Below, piece by piece: positions 21,041 through 31,494 of a stretch of 64,000 nucleotides of DNA (positions are counted from its first letter, which is position 1; every line of letters begins with the position of its first letter). Source of the DNA: Heterocephalus glaber. Lineage: Eukaryota; Chordata; Mammalia; Rodentia; Bathyergidae. The stretch covers positions 18,896,538 to 18,960,537 of the forward strand of contig NW_004624751.1 of NCBI RefSeq assembly GCF_000247695.1, written 5' to 3'. Made by a program: the position numbers and the translations under genes. The notes under the pieces were generated by a model. That model was given only the letters and a program-made list of their open reading frames with translations. It searched no databases and was not told the origin of the DNA.

Positions 21041-21160
21041 ATCCTGCCTGGATTGGGTTGTTGTAGTTTCCAACTGACCTTAATAACAGGAATAGTAGCC
21101 CAGTTTCCCCTTGATAGTCTGGGTCAATCACCCTTGTCAAAACTGTAACTCATTTTTTAG
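21040..21160 (-). pseudogene. ERV-L dUTPase relic
   Basis: Minus strand 21084-21142 translates to VLTRVIDPDYQGETGLLFLL, matching the conserved dUTPase core in which D-P-D-Y-x-G-E forms part of the uracil pocket. It lies directly after the integrase end, with P-P-D-P-F-G-L-L-I-P-L near 21180, as in other ERV-L elements. dUTPase hydrolyses dUTP to dUMP and limits uracil in viral DNA. Flanking parts are out of frame or missing, so no enzyme can be made. Confidence 0.75.
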
Positions 21161-21214
21161 TTTATTTTCTCAGAGGTATGAGGAGACCAAAAGGATCAGG
21201 GGGAAGTCTTCACT

Positions 21215-21769
21215 TCTAGTTTAATAGTATCATTGTTGTGCTCCCTGGTACAAGTCTTCCCCCTTCTGGAACTAAGACTTCTAAACATGAATCTCTGTTA
21301 TGGAAGACACTGTACCATGTAGTGCATGCTGATTCGGAGTATATGTAGTGCTCTGAAGAACCTTGCTCCATTCCCTGCAAGCTACTGCCGCCTAGTAGCC
21401 ACTCTGTGTCTTTATAAGACCATTCCAGTTTTCTGTAAGTCCAGCTGCTTCTGGATGGTGAAGGCCATGGTAAGAACAGTGACTTCCATGAGCACAAACC
21501 CATTGCCTCACTTCTTTGGCAGTAAAATGTGTTCCTTGGTCAGAGCCAATATTATGCAGAATTCCATTATGGTGGATAAAGCATTCTGTGAGTCCATGGG
21601 TGGTAGTTTTGGCAGAAGCATTACATGAAAGGATCACAAACCCATATCCAGAATAAGTTTCCACGACAGTGAGGAGGACGAAACACTGTCCTTTACATAG
21701 AGGATCTGGTCCAATATAATTAACCTGCCACCAGGGTTGCAGGCTGATCACTCCGAGGAATGGTATCAT
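21215..21769 (-). pseudogene. ERV-L integrase relic (catalytic core)
   Basis: A 125-codon minus-strand frame (21392-21769) covers the core, and a shifted frame (21216-21503) carries the C-terminus with G-R-L-V-P-G-S-T. The core has WWQVNYIGPDP, SDQGTHF and AAGLTENWNG. The second catalytic Asp (residue 77) and the Glu (residue 113) are kept with exactly 35 residues between them, the canonical D-35-E. The first catalytic Asp has become Asn (residue 17). Integrase joins viral DNA to the host chromosome; this copy is inactive through the D-to-N change and the frameshift. Confidence 0.9.
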
Positions 21770-21999
21770 ATTGAGGATTCAGTGTTGGTCTCTGTTTCTG
21801 GCATATCCGGCATTCAGCTGTAGCTATAACCAGATTGGAAATGGCGAGTGGGAGTTCATGTTTCTGATCCCATACATAACCTCCATCCCTGACACTGTTG
21901 TCACACTATTCATGAGCCCACTGAGCAATGACAAGGGTTCCTGAAGAAAGAGGTTGACTGTTATCTACTGGACAGGTCATCCTACCCACTTCATTATCA

Positions 22000-22973
22000 A
22001 AGACCTCTTCTGATGAGGTCACTTTTTGGTTAGCATTAATGTGGTATACAATTTTTTTCACGCTTTGCCCATATGGAGATGTCTATCCACATAAGCTTTC
22101 TCCAAATATCTCTATCACTAATTTTCTAGTCATGTTCTTTCCGATTCCTAACCATCCAGGCAGGCAATTGGCTATAGCCCATAATCAGTGTACAGCCACA
22201 CATCTGACCATTTTTTCTTCCAGGCAAAAAGAACTACCAGGTGCACTCCCCAAAGTTCTGCCCACTGTGAAGATTTCTTCCCACCATTGTCCTTCAGGGA
22301 TGTCCTAGAAAGGGGCTGTAATGATGCATCTGTCTACTTGTGGGTGGCACCTGCATAAAATGTAGAACCATCCATAAACCAGGCCATAGCCTTCTGTTCC
22401 TCTGATAGTTGTTCATATGGTACACCCTATAAGTGCATAGGTGTATGCTAGGGAGCAGAAGAGAAGAGACAGAAAGCAATATAGCAGGAGCAGGAAGCAG
22501 GAGCTTCTGAGCAACTTCTTCATGTAACTTACTTGTGCCTTCTGGACCTACTCTGGCTCAATCATATATATACCATTTCCATTTAATGATGGATTATTCT
22601 GTGGACATCCAACTTTATGACTTGATGTTTCAGATAGTACGTAGCTCATTATGGGCAACTCAGGTTGCATTGTAACCTGGTTTCCCTTAGTCAAATGTTC
22701 ACCTTCCACTAAGTCTCAGTAGAAGGCTAAGAGCTGTTTGTCAAAGGGAAAGTAGTTGTCTGCAGATGACGACAGAACCTTGTTCCAAAATCCTAAAGGT
22801 CTCTGCTGCAATTCATCTATCTGGGCCTGCCATTCTCCAAAGGGCATCCATACCTGTCATTGACACTTCAAGTACCATTAGATCTACTGGATCATATGGC
22901 CTCATGGCAGAGCAGCCTACAGAGCAGCCTGGACTTATTGCAGGAACTTATCTTGTCTGTGATCCACTCAAAA
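22000..22973 (-). pseudogene. ERV-L RNase H region relic
   Basis: Minus-strand frames, broken by shifts, show S-Y-V-L-S-E-T-S-S-H-K-V-G (near 22610-22650) and A-W-F-M-D-G-S-T (near 22360-22385). The second is the conserved first-aspartate strand of retroviral RNase H, which degrades the RNA strand of the RNA-DNA hybrid. It lies between RT and integrase, as expected. Stops and frame changes prevent translation, and the L1 inserted at 22985 separates it from RT. Confidence 0.75.
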
Positions 22974-22984
22974 CTAACAGCTTT

Positions 22985-23540
22985 ATACCTATGTTCATAG
23001 TAGGAAAATTTGTAGTAGCAAAAACTTGGAAACAGCCCAATTGCCCATCAACTGGAGACTAGATAAAGAAAATGTGGTATTTTTATAAAATAGAGAACTA
23101 CTCAGCCATAAAAAATGAGAAATTAGAGACATTTGTAGATAAATGGATGCACATTGAAGCCATACTCTTAAGTGTAATAAATAGGACACAAATGTGTAAA
23201 TACCAAATAGTTTCTCTAGTGTGGACTAAAGGTATAAGGACTTAAGGCCTAAAAGGTATAATAGATAATATGAAATAGGAAGAAAAGAGGCAAAGGGAAA
23301 GGGGAAGTGGGAGTGATAGGGTTAGGGGAAAGGAAAGAAGGGAATGGAATTAATATGAGAAAATGAAAAAATGAAAACAAAGTCTTTGTAAATAGGGAGG
23401 ACTGGAGGGGTTGAAGGGAGGGCAGGGGAAGGGGGAAAAAAAGAACCAAGAGAGATTATGTAAAGGTGAAAATTTCCAATGATGAATGCCATTATATTGC
23501 ATACCTAAAATGTACCAATAAAATAAAACTAAAAAAAAAC
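22985..23540 (+). mobile_element. 5'-truncated L1 inserted in ERV-L pol
   Basis: Starts in the ORF2 C-terminus (A-K-T-W-K-Q-P-N-C-P, then K-N-E-K-L-E-T-F), followed by a strongly purine-rich 3' UTR (23270-23450) and the end ATGTACCAATAAAATAAAACT plus an A tail. An 11-bp duplication with one mismatch (CTA[A/G]CAGCTTT, 22974-22984 and 23541-23551) flanks it. It separates the RT and RNase H relics of the provirus. Confidence 0.93.
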
Positions 23541-23639
23541 CTAGCAGCTTTCTAAGTCACTTGGTAAATGGGCAAGAGTAAAACACATAATTGAGAAATA
23601 TATTGCCTTCAAAATTCAAGTAGCACTATTAGGTATTGT

Positions 23640-24345
23640 GCCATTTTTTTTTTTTTCATTTTAGGGGAAGCCAAATGCAACAACTTATATTTTGTCTTAG
23701 AGAGATATCACTACATGTCACACACCACTGAGGTAGACTGACCTTGAATTTCAGTTGGATTTGTTTCCCATGCTCTGGCTCACAAATGCTTTACTAACAA
23801 ATCCACAGTGGTTGCTATTATTCACTTGGTCAAAGCGGCATATCATCAATACACTGGACCAGTGTGATATCTTGTGGAAGAGAAAGGCAATCAATTTCCC
23901 TGTGAATTAAATTGTGATACAGGGCTGGAGAGTTAATATAGCCCTGAGGTAGGACAGTGAAGTTGTATTTCTGGCCTTGTCAGTTGAAAGCCAATTGTTT
24001 CTGATGGGCTTTATGGATAGTTACAGAGAAAAAATCATTTGCCAAATGAATAGCTGTATACTAAGTACCTGGATATGTATTAGCCTACACAAGCCCCACT
24101 TAATTCAGTGTACAGTAATCTACCATCATTCTCCAGGATTGGTCCATCTTTCACACAGATCAAATGGGAGAATTGAATGAAGATGTGGTGGGAACCACCA
24201 CCCCTGTGTTCTTCAAGTCCTTGATAGAGGCACTAATCTCTGCAATCCCTCCAGAGACACAATTTTGATTTTGGTTTACTATTTTATCAGATAAAGATAA
24301 CTTTAATGACTTCCATTTGGCCTTTCCAATCATAAGAGCCCTCAC
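23640..24345 (-). pseudogene. ERV-L reverse transcriptase relic
   Basis: The minus strand gives ISASIKDLKNTGVVVPTTSS, then [18 protein letters not shown] and L-V-Q-C-I-D-D. The last is the polymerase active-site motif, Y-I-D-D in relatives and C-I-D-D here (23842-23853), so both catalytic aspartates remain while the tyrosine is lost. W-C-V-T-C-S-D-I follows near 23720. Reverse transcriptase copies viral RNA to DNA. The longest open frame is only 61 codons (24160-24345), so it is dead. Confidence 0.9.
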
Positions 24346-25451
24346 TACAGATTAAGGAACCAATCCCCTGGAACCTATCAAGTGCTAATGATATGTATCC
24401 CAATTATGCATTCTGGAATGGAGGAAATGACTACTGGATGGATTTGAGGACTACTGGATCCACTGAGAGTCAAATTTTTGCTGAAACTCCATTGATCACT
24501 ACCTGAAGTCCATAGACCTCTACTCTTACTAGAGGGCCACAGTGATGTTTAGGATTCCCTTGGAATCAGCTTTAGTTCAGTACCAGGGTCCAGTAGTCAC
24601 TGAAATATCTGGTCATTTCCCTTTATCTAATTGCAGTTACCTTGGTAAAAAGCCTTAGTTCCCTTTGAGGAAGAATGACTCTATACATTTTTGGTGGTGA
24701 ACCAGGGTCCTTCCTCTAGAGGACCCAGCCTCCTCTTTCAAAGGATTCTGGGTCTTTAAACTGATCAAATCCAAGAACTGGTTGAGGGGTCATGATTCTC
24801 TGTTACTACAATTTAAAGTAGGTTTATGATCATTTGTCCTTACATTTTTTCAATTACATAAATCTAGTTAAAACTTTATAGGCTTCCTGTCTATTTCACT
24901 TTTGGAAACATGAAGGCTAATCAAGCAACACCGTAGTTCTACACATCAGACCATTCTGACCCTTGTTCTGCTTCTGCTGTCCATTATGGTAACTGCATGG
25001 ACCTTGCCTTTGGTGATTAACTGCTGTCATTTGACCGGTGCCTCTCCAGAATCCAGTCAAACCTATTCCCCTTAAATTTCCCAATGGAGAAACAACAATC
25101 CTCACTGTAAGGCCTTGCATACAGAGAAGAGCAATTACAGGAATCTTAAGGGATGCCAGTGACTTCTCATGCATCTGTTTCTTAAGGTGTTAGTGAAGGG
25201 TATATTTTCTGGATCATCCGAGTGTGGTAGATTTGGTTCAACATGACAAATCCACTTCAACATTTGCATATACCTCTGAGTCCCCTCATAACAGTGGACC
25301 ACAGAATATTGGAGATCCCTAACTCATTCACCGTCTTTAGATCCATGGTTCTGCCAAACAAAATAAACTAGTAACACTTTTACTCCATGAGCTGCAATTT
25401 TAAATTCAGAATATCCACTTACCAGACCCATATCAACAAACTCAGCTTGAT
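24346..25451 (-). pseudogene. ERV-L gag 3' part/protease region, degenerate
   Basis: This lies between the capsid-like frame and RT. Short stop-broken minus-strand pieces are visible (including an 85-codon frame at 24917-25174), but I recognise no clear zinc knuckle or protease active site. By position it should hold the end of gag and the protease. Confidence 0.5.
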
Positions 25452-25847
25452 TCACGTGTATGTTTTTGTCACCATTATCCCACACCTGTAAATGAATTCC
25501 CATACTTGCTCATCAGGTGTTTGCTTAGAGTTATAAAACTTGAGGAGTTCTTTGGGAGAATAGTGTATCTCCTCATGGGTAACACTATGTATCTCACTTT
25601 TAGGAGCATTCTGCAATTTAAACCAGGTTATAGGCCCAGAGGCAGAAGTGAGTGGTGACGGTAGGTCTGGAGGAGTGTCAGTGTTATCATACTTGGTCAA
25701 CACAGGATTAGTTTCCTCAGGTGTACTGGGGAGAGGCCAACAACACAGGGGTGGGTTTGGGGATGCCCCTGACACTGAAGTTGGGGAAATCTCTTCCTTG
25801 GGCAAAATAATCTCACTAGCATTAAAATGATGATGTATTTTAGCCAA
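25452..25847 (-). pseudogene. gag: ERV-L gag relic (capsid-like)
   Basis: A 131-codon minus-strand frame has a proline-rich first half and a second half reading F-K-L-Q-N-A-P, H-Y-S-P-K-E-L-L-K-F and E-Q-V-W-E-F-I-Y-R. This matches the organisation of class III Gag near the capsid N-terminus, and its position upstream of RT fits. The frame stays in register for several tens of bases beyond its stop on the 3' side. Gag forms the viral particle shell; this fragment is incomplete and interrupted. Confidence 0.65.
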
Positions 25848-25989
25848 TCAAATTATGAGGGCCTATGTTTGGGTTTCTGCAATCTCAGCTTTGCAACTAA
25901 GGGAGAGGAGATTCTCTTTCAGGACACACTTAGAAACTTTTAAATTTTATACGTGTATATTGACCAGAAAATTTGAATACTGTTTGTTT

Positions 25990-26130
25990 ATTTTTTTTTG
26001 CTGTTGTTGTTATTGTGATTTTGAGACAGGGTCTTGTTATGTAGTTCAGGCAAGTCTTGAACTCATGGTGATTCTCCTGCCTCAGCCTTCTGAGTGATAG
26101 GATTATAGGCATGCACCACCATGCCTGGCT
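25990..26130 (-). mobile_element. B1 SINE (antisense)
   Basis: GAGACAGGGTCTTGTTATGT, GCCTCAGCCTTCTGAGTG and GGCATGCACCACCATGCCTGG are the antisense of the 7SL-derived B1/Alu family, preceded by a T-rich tail. About 140 bases, inside the 5' interior of the ERV-L provirus. Confidence 0.92.
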
Positions 26131-26532
26131 GGAAATTTGAATATTTGAGATCCTACTTTCCTTTATTACTTTATCCTCACAGAGGACTTTAGATTTTCTA
26201 AGGATATTTTGAGCTCACTGTTTTCCATCATGAGTTTTTCCAGAAATACTAAGAGCAAACAACCAAAATCATTACATTTCTCACTCTGCCAAAAACATTC
26301 AGAAGTATCATAAATGAAGTTCCTAAATTCCTCACACCTCAAAAGTCATGAATTACTATAACCATATGGATCTACACTGAGTATTACTTTAAACAGTGCA
26401 CTCCAGGGGCTATCAGTATTCTCTAGAGTTTCAGAAGGAGAGACAGGAAACTAAGTTTCATCAAATTAGAAGTCAACTCCAGGAATCGGTAAAACCATTA
26501 AAGACTTTCATCTTCGTATTTCTGCTTCTCTA

Positions 26533-26551
26533 GAGTCACTCCCAGTACCCA
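26533..26551 (-). promoter_or_regulatory. Candidate ERV-L primer binding site
   Basis: Minus-strand TGGGTACTGGGAGTGACTC lies four bases inside the 5' LTR end. It loosely resembles the tRNA-Leu complement used by ERV-L, but with several differences. Confidence 0.45.
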
Positions 26552-26555
26552 AATC

Positions 26556-27021
26556 AGTATCAGTCAGTGCTCACTAAACAAACAGATTTAATTCAAGTTA
26601 TATAGATATATAAGAATTTACAAGACAGGCTTACAATGGCTGCTCACAGAGTCAGTGTGGAAGAGTGCAAAAGGCCAGTCTATGTTGGAGAGATGAATGA
26701 TCCAGTAGGTGGTCAAAGGCTGGAGCTCACTATAAATCCAGCGCAAGTTTGCATCAGGAGGCTGAAGAGTCTGCACTGGAAGCCAGGAGACAATGTCCAA
26801 GGTGAAAGTGAAGACTAGATCTGTTCCAAAGAAACAGAAGCATGCTTGCTTTCTTCATTTCCCTTTTACACCATTCAGGCAAAAAACCTATTGCTTGGGG
26901 CCACTTATACCCAGGGTGGGTCTTCTGTCTTCAGCTAATTCATTAGCCACACCCAGACTATGATGATCCAATTTAGTTGGATGTTTCTTACTCAAATTGA
27001 TACAATCAGTTAATTCTCACA
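26556..27021 (-). repeat. 5' LTR of the ERV-L provirus (466 bp)
   Basis: Aligns with 19989-20445 end to end; begins TGTGAGAATTAACTGATTG on the minus strand. The terminal CA next to the PBS has decayed. GAGAC follows the outer end. Confidence 0.88.
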
Positions 27022-27143
27022 GAGACCAGGAGATGGAGTTACAGGGAGATAAAGGGAGAGGAAATGCACAAAATAAAGAAGTAAGATGTGTTGTGGATAT
27101 GTACTAATTCCCCACAATGAATTTAACTATCATGTACTTCCAA

Positions 27144-27309
27144 CATGTATCTGATTAATTTGCAGCTCTTAGTGTTTGCACTGATTAAAAAGAGTTTATA
27201 TTTAGATCCAAGGAAAAGATGAATTCAGATGAAGTCTTTTTCCCTGAGACTATAAGAGGTTTTAATATTAATATGAGCATGCAAAAATTAGTGATTTCTT
27301 CAATATTGT
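27144..27309. repeat. Direct repeat, copy 1 (unknown family)
   Basis: About 166 bases that reappear at 28491-28659 in the same orientation. Shared blocks include TATCTGATTAATT, TTTGCACT, AGTTTATATTTAGA, CAGATGAAGTCTTTTTCCCT, GGTTTTAATATTAATA and TTTCTTCAATATTGT. It is non-coding, and I recognise no SINE, LINE or LTR signature and no A tail. Confidence 0.85.
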
Positions 27310-27885
27310 TAATAAAAAATAAACTGCATAAAAGAGAAGACTAAGAAAAGATATGAAAACCTAAGAAAAACTTTAAAATTTTAAAAATGAAAAATAAAAA
27401 CTTAATAAGAATAAGGAATGAGATTCAGAGCAAGCCTGTTGAATAATTCAGAATTATTAAATAATATTTGGAATTTGGAGATTTATCAAGACCAAAGACT
27501 TAATCTTATTAATCCACCAACTGTGTTTGCAATATGGCTTTCAATTGACCTACTTGATGTTGACCAAAAATGATTGCTCTTCCATGCAGACATTTTCTGT
27601 CTGTAGAAAAATGGCTATTTAAGTGAGAATTAATTACTAAATTTAATCTCTTTAACTGTACTAATTCTAGATATTATCACTGAATAGGGAAGACAAAGAA
27701 AAAACACAACCACCCTTTAATGAAAACTAATTTTTACAAACAGATTATCCAAAACTTGATATATCTTGATTAACTAGGAGGAATAGCAAACAAACAATAC
27801 TTAAATTTTCATTCTGAGTCCTATTTATTCAATGAGATGTTTTCTTCCAAGTTAAAAAAATTAATACTATTAAATGGCTTAACCT

Positions 27886-27969
27886 TTTTTTTTTTGGTAC
27901 GGGGGATCGAACTCGGGTCCTTGTGCTTGCACAGCAGGCAGTGAAACTACTGAGCTAAATCCCCAGCCC
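27886..27969 (-). mobile_element. ID-type SINE (antisense)
   Basis: TTTGGTACGGGGGATCGAAC and GAGCTAAATCCCCAGCCC mark the two promoter boxes in reverse. The duplication TAAATGGCTTAACCT is perfect over 15 bases (27871-27885 and 27970-27984), suggesting a fairly young insertion. Confidence 0.95.
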
Positions 27970-28490
27970 TAAATGGCTTAACCTACAAGGAAGCCTTCTG
28001 ATAAAAATTTTCCTTTTTACAGTAGACTGTAATTGGCCATATTCCTTCTTTTATATTAACTTGTATATAAGACGCAGGCAAATATGTGGCCTAAGTCAAT
28101 CAAGGATAAACAAAGGAAAATTACAGCATTTTAAAATTTTTTCTGTGCTAATGTGAATCCAAATTAAACTTATTTTTGCCTTTTCTTACTAATTTTATAA
28201 TACCTACCAAAATTTTCAAAATAATACCTAATAAAAAGTATCTTTTATTATATAAACGTTTTGGACAGAGTACTAAATGAAGAGATAGAGATATTTAGAT
28301 CAACACCAAGTAATATTTAAATTCAGTCTCGAGAATGATCTTTAAAATTATTTTAGAAGCTTTTTTTAATAAAATGAATTCTTCTAAGAAAAGACTCTAT
28401 GGAACATGTCCACAATTTCTCTGTCACAGTAACTGATTTCATTGAAGTCCCATTTTAAAGTGATTGATGGTCCAAATGCACTCTCTGATG

Positions 28491-28659
28491 CATTTATCTG
28501 ATTAATTAGCACAGTTCTTAGCATTTGCACTAATTAAAAACAGTTTATATTTAGAGCCAAGAAAGAGATGAATCCAGATGAAGTCTTTTTCCCTGGGACT
28601 ATAAAGAGGTTTTAATATTAATAAGAATATGCAAAAATTAGCAATTTCTTCAATATTGT
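28491..28659. repeat. Direct repeat, copy 2 (unknown family)
   Basis: Partner of 27144-27309, about 1.35 kb downstream. The match does not extend on either side. Confidence 0.85.
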
Positions 28660-30244
28660 ATTTACAACTGAACACATCTTATTGCTTATTCTGTAATGTT
28701 AGCAAAAAAGAGCCTTGACAATAAGCAGATTTATCATATTTTCTGTGTCTTAATCCCTCAAATCCCATTTTGGCAGTGTCATAAGTTGTGTTAAATTTAA
28801 AAGGGGTGCATAAAGTCAATTTCAGCTCTTCCTCTAAGACAAAAATTTTTAAGAGATGAGGCAATTTAATTATTCCCAGTAAAAGGATTTCATATTTTTT
28901 CTAAGTCTTCTTAAACTGTGAAAAATCTATTTTCCTAAAAGATACATTTACATTGTTCATTATCATGGAACAGAAGGTGAATCTCATAAACACAAATAAT
29001 TAAATACATTACAGTTGGCAAATTAATGAAAAAATTAACTTTAAAAATCTCTAGGTCTCTTACATATTTTACAAATAAATACCTGAGTTATCAACTTTTA
29101 AAAGTTTTTTATATCTCACATTATATCAAATGTCTCTAAAGAAGAGAATTTGAGTAGTTCATGTTTAAAAGGAAAAGTCTTTCCCATGGTCAAAGAAAAC
29201 TTGTTAATTTTCTAATGCTGCATATTTGTTTTAATTGTGCTTAGAGTATACATTATGGCACGAGGATCTAAATTTAACCTTTCCCTTTAGAAAGATTGTT
29301 CCATTTTACTTTTTTAACTTTTTATCCTACTCTGACATACCTAGAATCTTTCTCTTAGTGCTTTAGCAGTCTAGGTTAGATGACAGTAATAATAGCTAAG
29401 ATTTAGAGGACATGAGAATACTTTAAGCCCTTTTGCAACAAAATCTTCAAAACTTTTATGAATATTGTATTATTATTACCCATAATATTTAAGTGAAGAG
29501 AAGCATGTGCAGTTCAAGTAACTCACAAAAATATTAGAAATTTGGTTCAAATCTAAAAATTATTCTAATTTCTTGCTTCTCTTTTATTTTTGTTCCTCTC
29601 AGACACACTGCCAATTTTTTCACTCACTTGAGCTATGTACAATCTAACAGTAATGCTTCACCTCCTTCTCAACCTTGCTATCATGAGAATAAGATTTCCT
29701 TTTCATTCAATTGTATTTCCGACATACTGTATAGTGAAGAATAAATAAGAATTTTTAAAGAAATTTGGAAAAACTTTTTAAAATTCCAAGTCAACTTCCT
29801 TTTCAAAATTTATAGGTAGGTAGGCTGGTAGGTGGACATGAAATTATGGCATATGCAAAGAGCTTGTTTTATGTAATGTCTAAGTATTTGTACAGAATAT
29901 ACACACCAGAGGAAAGAAATGCGCACACATCTATTTCAGAAGAAAAAAGGTAAAAAGAATTTGTTTAAAATTGCTGAAATAGTCAATAGTACAAGACCAT
30001 TTAACTTCTTCTTTATATGTGCCCCACCCAATAAACTCTCTTTCTGTAGTTTATCCATCATAATGCAATAGTTCATTTCTACCTGTTCTCAAGTGTTTCC
30101 ATCAAAGGGGACAAGAAATTGGGAATATGAAGATTTTGATTTGTTTGTGATTAAAGGAGCAGCACAAACTACCATTCTGTCTTTGTATTTGAGGGCATTT
30201 TAAATGTCCGTAAAACTAACACTGTTACAAGCCAAACAATATAT
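28660..30244. other. AT-rich intergenic DNA, no gene seen
   Basis: Only the MIR relic at 29380-29560 is recognised. Confidence 0.5.
29380..29560 (+). repeat. MIR SINE fragment
   Basis: AATAATAGCTAAGATTTAGAGG, TTATTATTACCC, TTCAAGTAACTCAC and GGTTCAAATC follow the order of MIR core and 3' motifs. Strongly diverged. Confidence 0.65.
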
Positions 30245-30310
30245 AAAGAGGATGCAAAAAACAACAACAACAACAACAACAAAAAAAACGAACGAAAAAA
30301 AGAGGATGCA
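30245..30310. repeat. Tail-only retroposition scar
   Basis: A 42-base A-rich/(CAA)n segment (30257-30298) is flanked by perfect 12-bp copies of AAAGAGGATGCA (30245-30256 and 30299-30310). This looks like an insertion consisting only of a retrotransposon tail. Confidence 0.65.
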
Positions 30311-30379
30311 TGTAGTTCTTGTTAATCATTAGCCATTCAAGGACTCCAGTCATAACTTTTCAATCTATTTATAAGTGGT

Positions 30380-30435
30380 GACATATTGCACAATGCCTAG
30401 AACACTTGACTTTTCAATAAATGTTTGTTGAGTAG
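30380..30435 (+). repeat. MIR/L2 3' fragment
   Basis: GCACAATGCCTAGAACACTT and CAATAAATGTTTGTTGA match the common 3' end of MIR/L2-type elements. Confidence 0.5.
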
Positions 30436-31040
30436 GTGACTTTAATAACCTTACATTTAACTGTTTTCTGGTGATAATAACTGACCTCATTTAAGATGTA
30501 AGATATGCATTACACACTCGCAGAAACTGGGGTGATTATTCATGATGTCTAGAGTTAAGAAACTTAGTTTACACACTGGAGTTATTACAACACATTTTAA
30601 AACATAACAATTACATTTAAGGCTTTAAGTAAAATGCTGTGAAAAACTAAACCTTCAAATATTGATGCATATTATTATTTTATTGGAGAGTATAAACCCA
30701 GATAAACAAAAGAAGGCTGGGAAAAGCCAATGTGGCAAGTAATGATAGAGACCAAAAGAAAAAGGTTTTTGACAACTGCCAGTTCTTCGTATCAAACAGA
30801 TTGGTTCACCTTCAGTGATGTTTGCATACACTTATTATGAAGTATGGTTTTCATGGATAGTTGTCCACAGGTGGAAGCAAGAAAAGAAAGTTCATTTTCT
30901 TGGTTAGTACTCTTATAGTAGTCTACTGTTCTCCTGCTGAGGATGCAGCACCAGGCAAGCAGTCTTCGAGGGGCCAGGAATTCCCAATAACCCTTTGTCT
31001 TTCTTTGGGTGTCTCTGGGTTCCTCCCCTCCACTCCAGCA
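30436..31040. other. Intergenic, no gene seen
   Basis: 30860-31040 is higher in GC and holds a 70-codon frame (30861-31073) that runs into the adjacent LTR. It has no recognised domain. Confidence 0.45.
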
Positions 31041-31045
31041 AAGAA

Positions 31046-31489
31046 TGGGGAGCTAGGCAAGACTAGCTCATAGCCGAAGGCCCCTGGTGGAGAATAGTTA
31101 AATCAGGTCCAGTGGAGAATGAAGAAGTCAGAATTGAAGCAATGCAAAGTGAAAGTTTATTTATGGTGTGGCAAATGCAGAGAAGAAGCTACCACACAGC
31201 AAGGGCACTCTGTGAGGTAGGGCAAACTGAATAGGTGCCCAAAGGTCAGGGAACCACTATACTCATGAGGGTAAACTGGTTTCTAAAAATGACTGTTTCC
31301 CTGATTGGTGTAATATAGGTCACTCAGGGTCTTAACCTTTAATTCTGGGTTGAGGAGTACAGCAAGTGCATGTTACAGTTTCACAAGGGTAACTTCCTTG
31401 TTAATGGTGCACAATAAGCATATGGCAATTTTACAACTGTCAGCCACCCACATCTTGCCCTATGCTGGCTACTCTCCTCTGCCTCAACA
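31046..31489 (-). mobile_element. Solo LTR (444 bp)
   Basis: On the minus strand it starts TGTTGAGGCAGAGG and ends CTAGCTCCCCA. An AATAAA signal (in CCATAAATAAACTTTCAC) lies about 120 bases before its end, the normal R-U5 distance. A perfect 5-bp duplication AAGAA flanks it (31041-31045 and 31490-31494). No internal retroviral sequence adjoins it, so it is a solo LTR left by recombination. A 5-bp duplication suggests class I or III. Confidence 0.8.
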
Positions 31490-31494
31490 AAGAA

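Larger units (their letters stand above)
19989..27021 (-). mobile_element. Class III (ERV-L-type) provirus, defective
   Basis: Paired LTRs (19989-20445 and 26556-27021), flanked by a perfect 5-bp duplication GAGAC (19984-19988 and 27022-27026), enclose internal sequence on the minus strand in the order PBS, gag relic, RT, RNase H, integrase, dUTPase. That order, with dUTPase after integrase and no env, is characteristic of ERV-L. The LTR starts TGTGATAGTTAACTGATTG and resembles MLT2-type LTRs. An L1 (22985-23540), an ID SINE (20718-20804) and a B1 (25990-26130) are nested inside. All frames are broken and it cannot move by itself. Net of the insertions it is about 6.3 kb, near the expected length. 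Confidence 0.9.

Noticed and set aside
27144..28659. CRISPR-like direct repeats
   Set aside because: Only two long copies 1.35 kb apart in a mammalian genome; no array structure.
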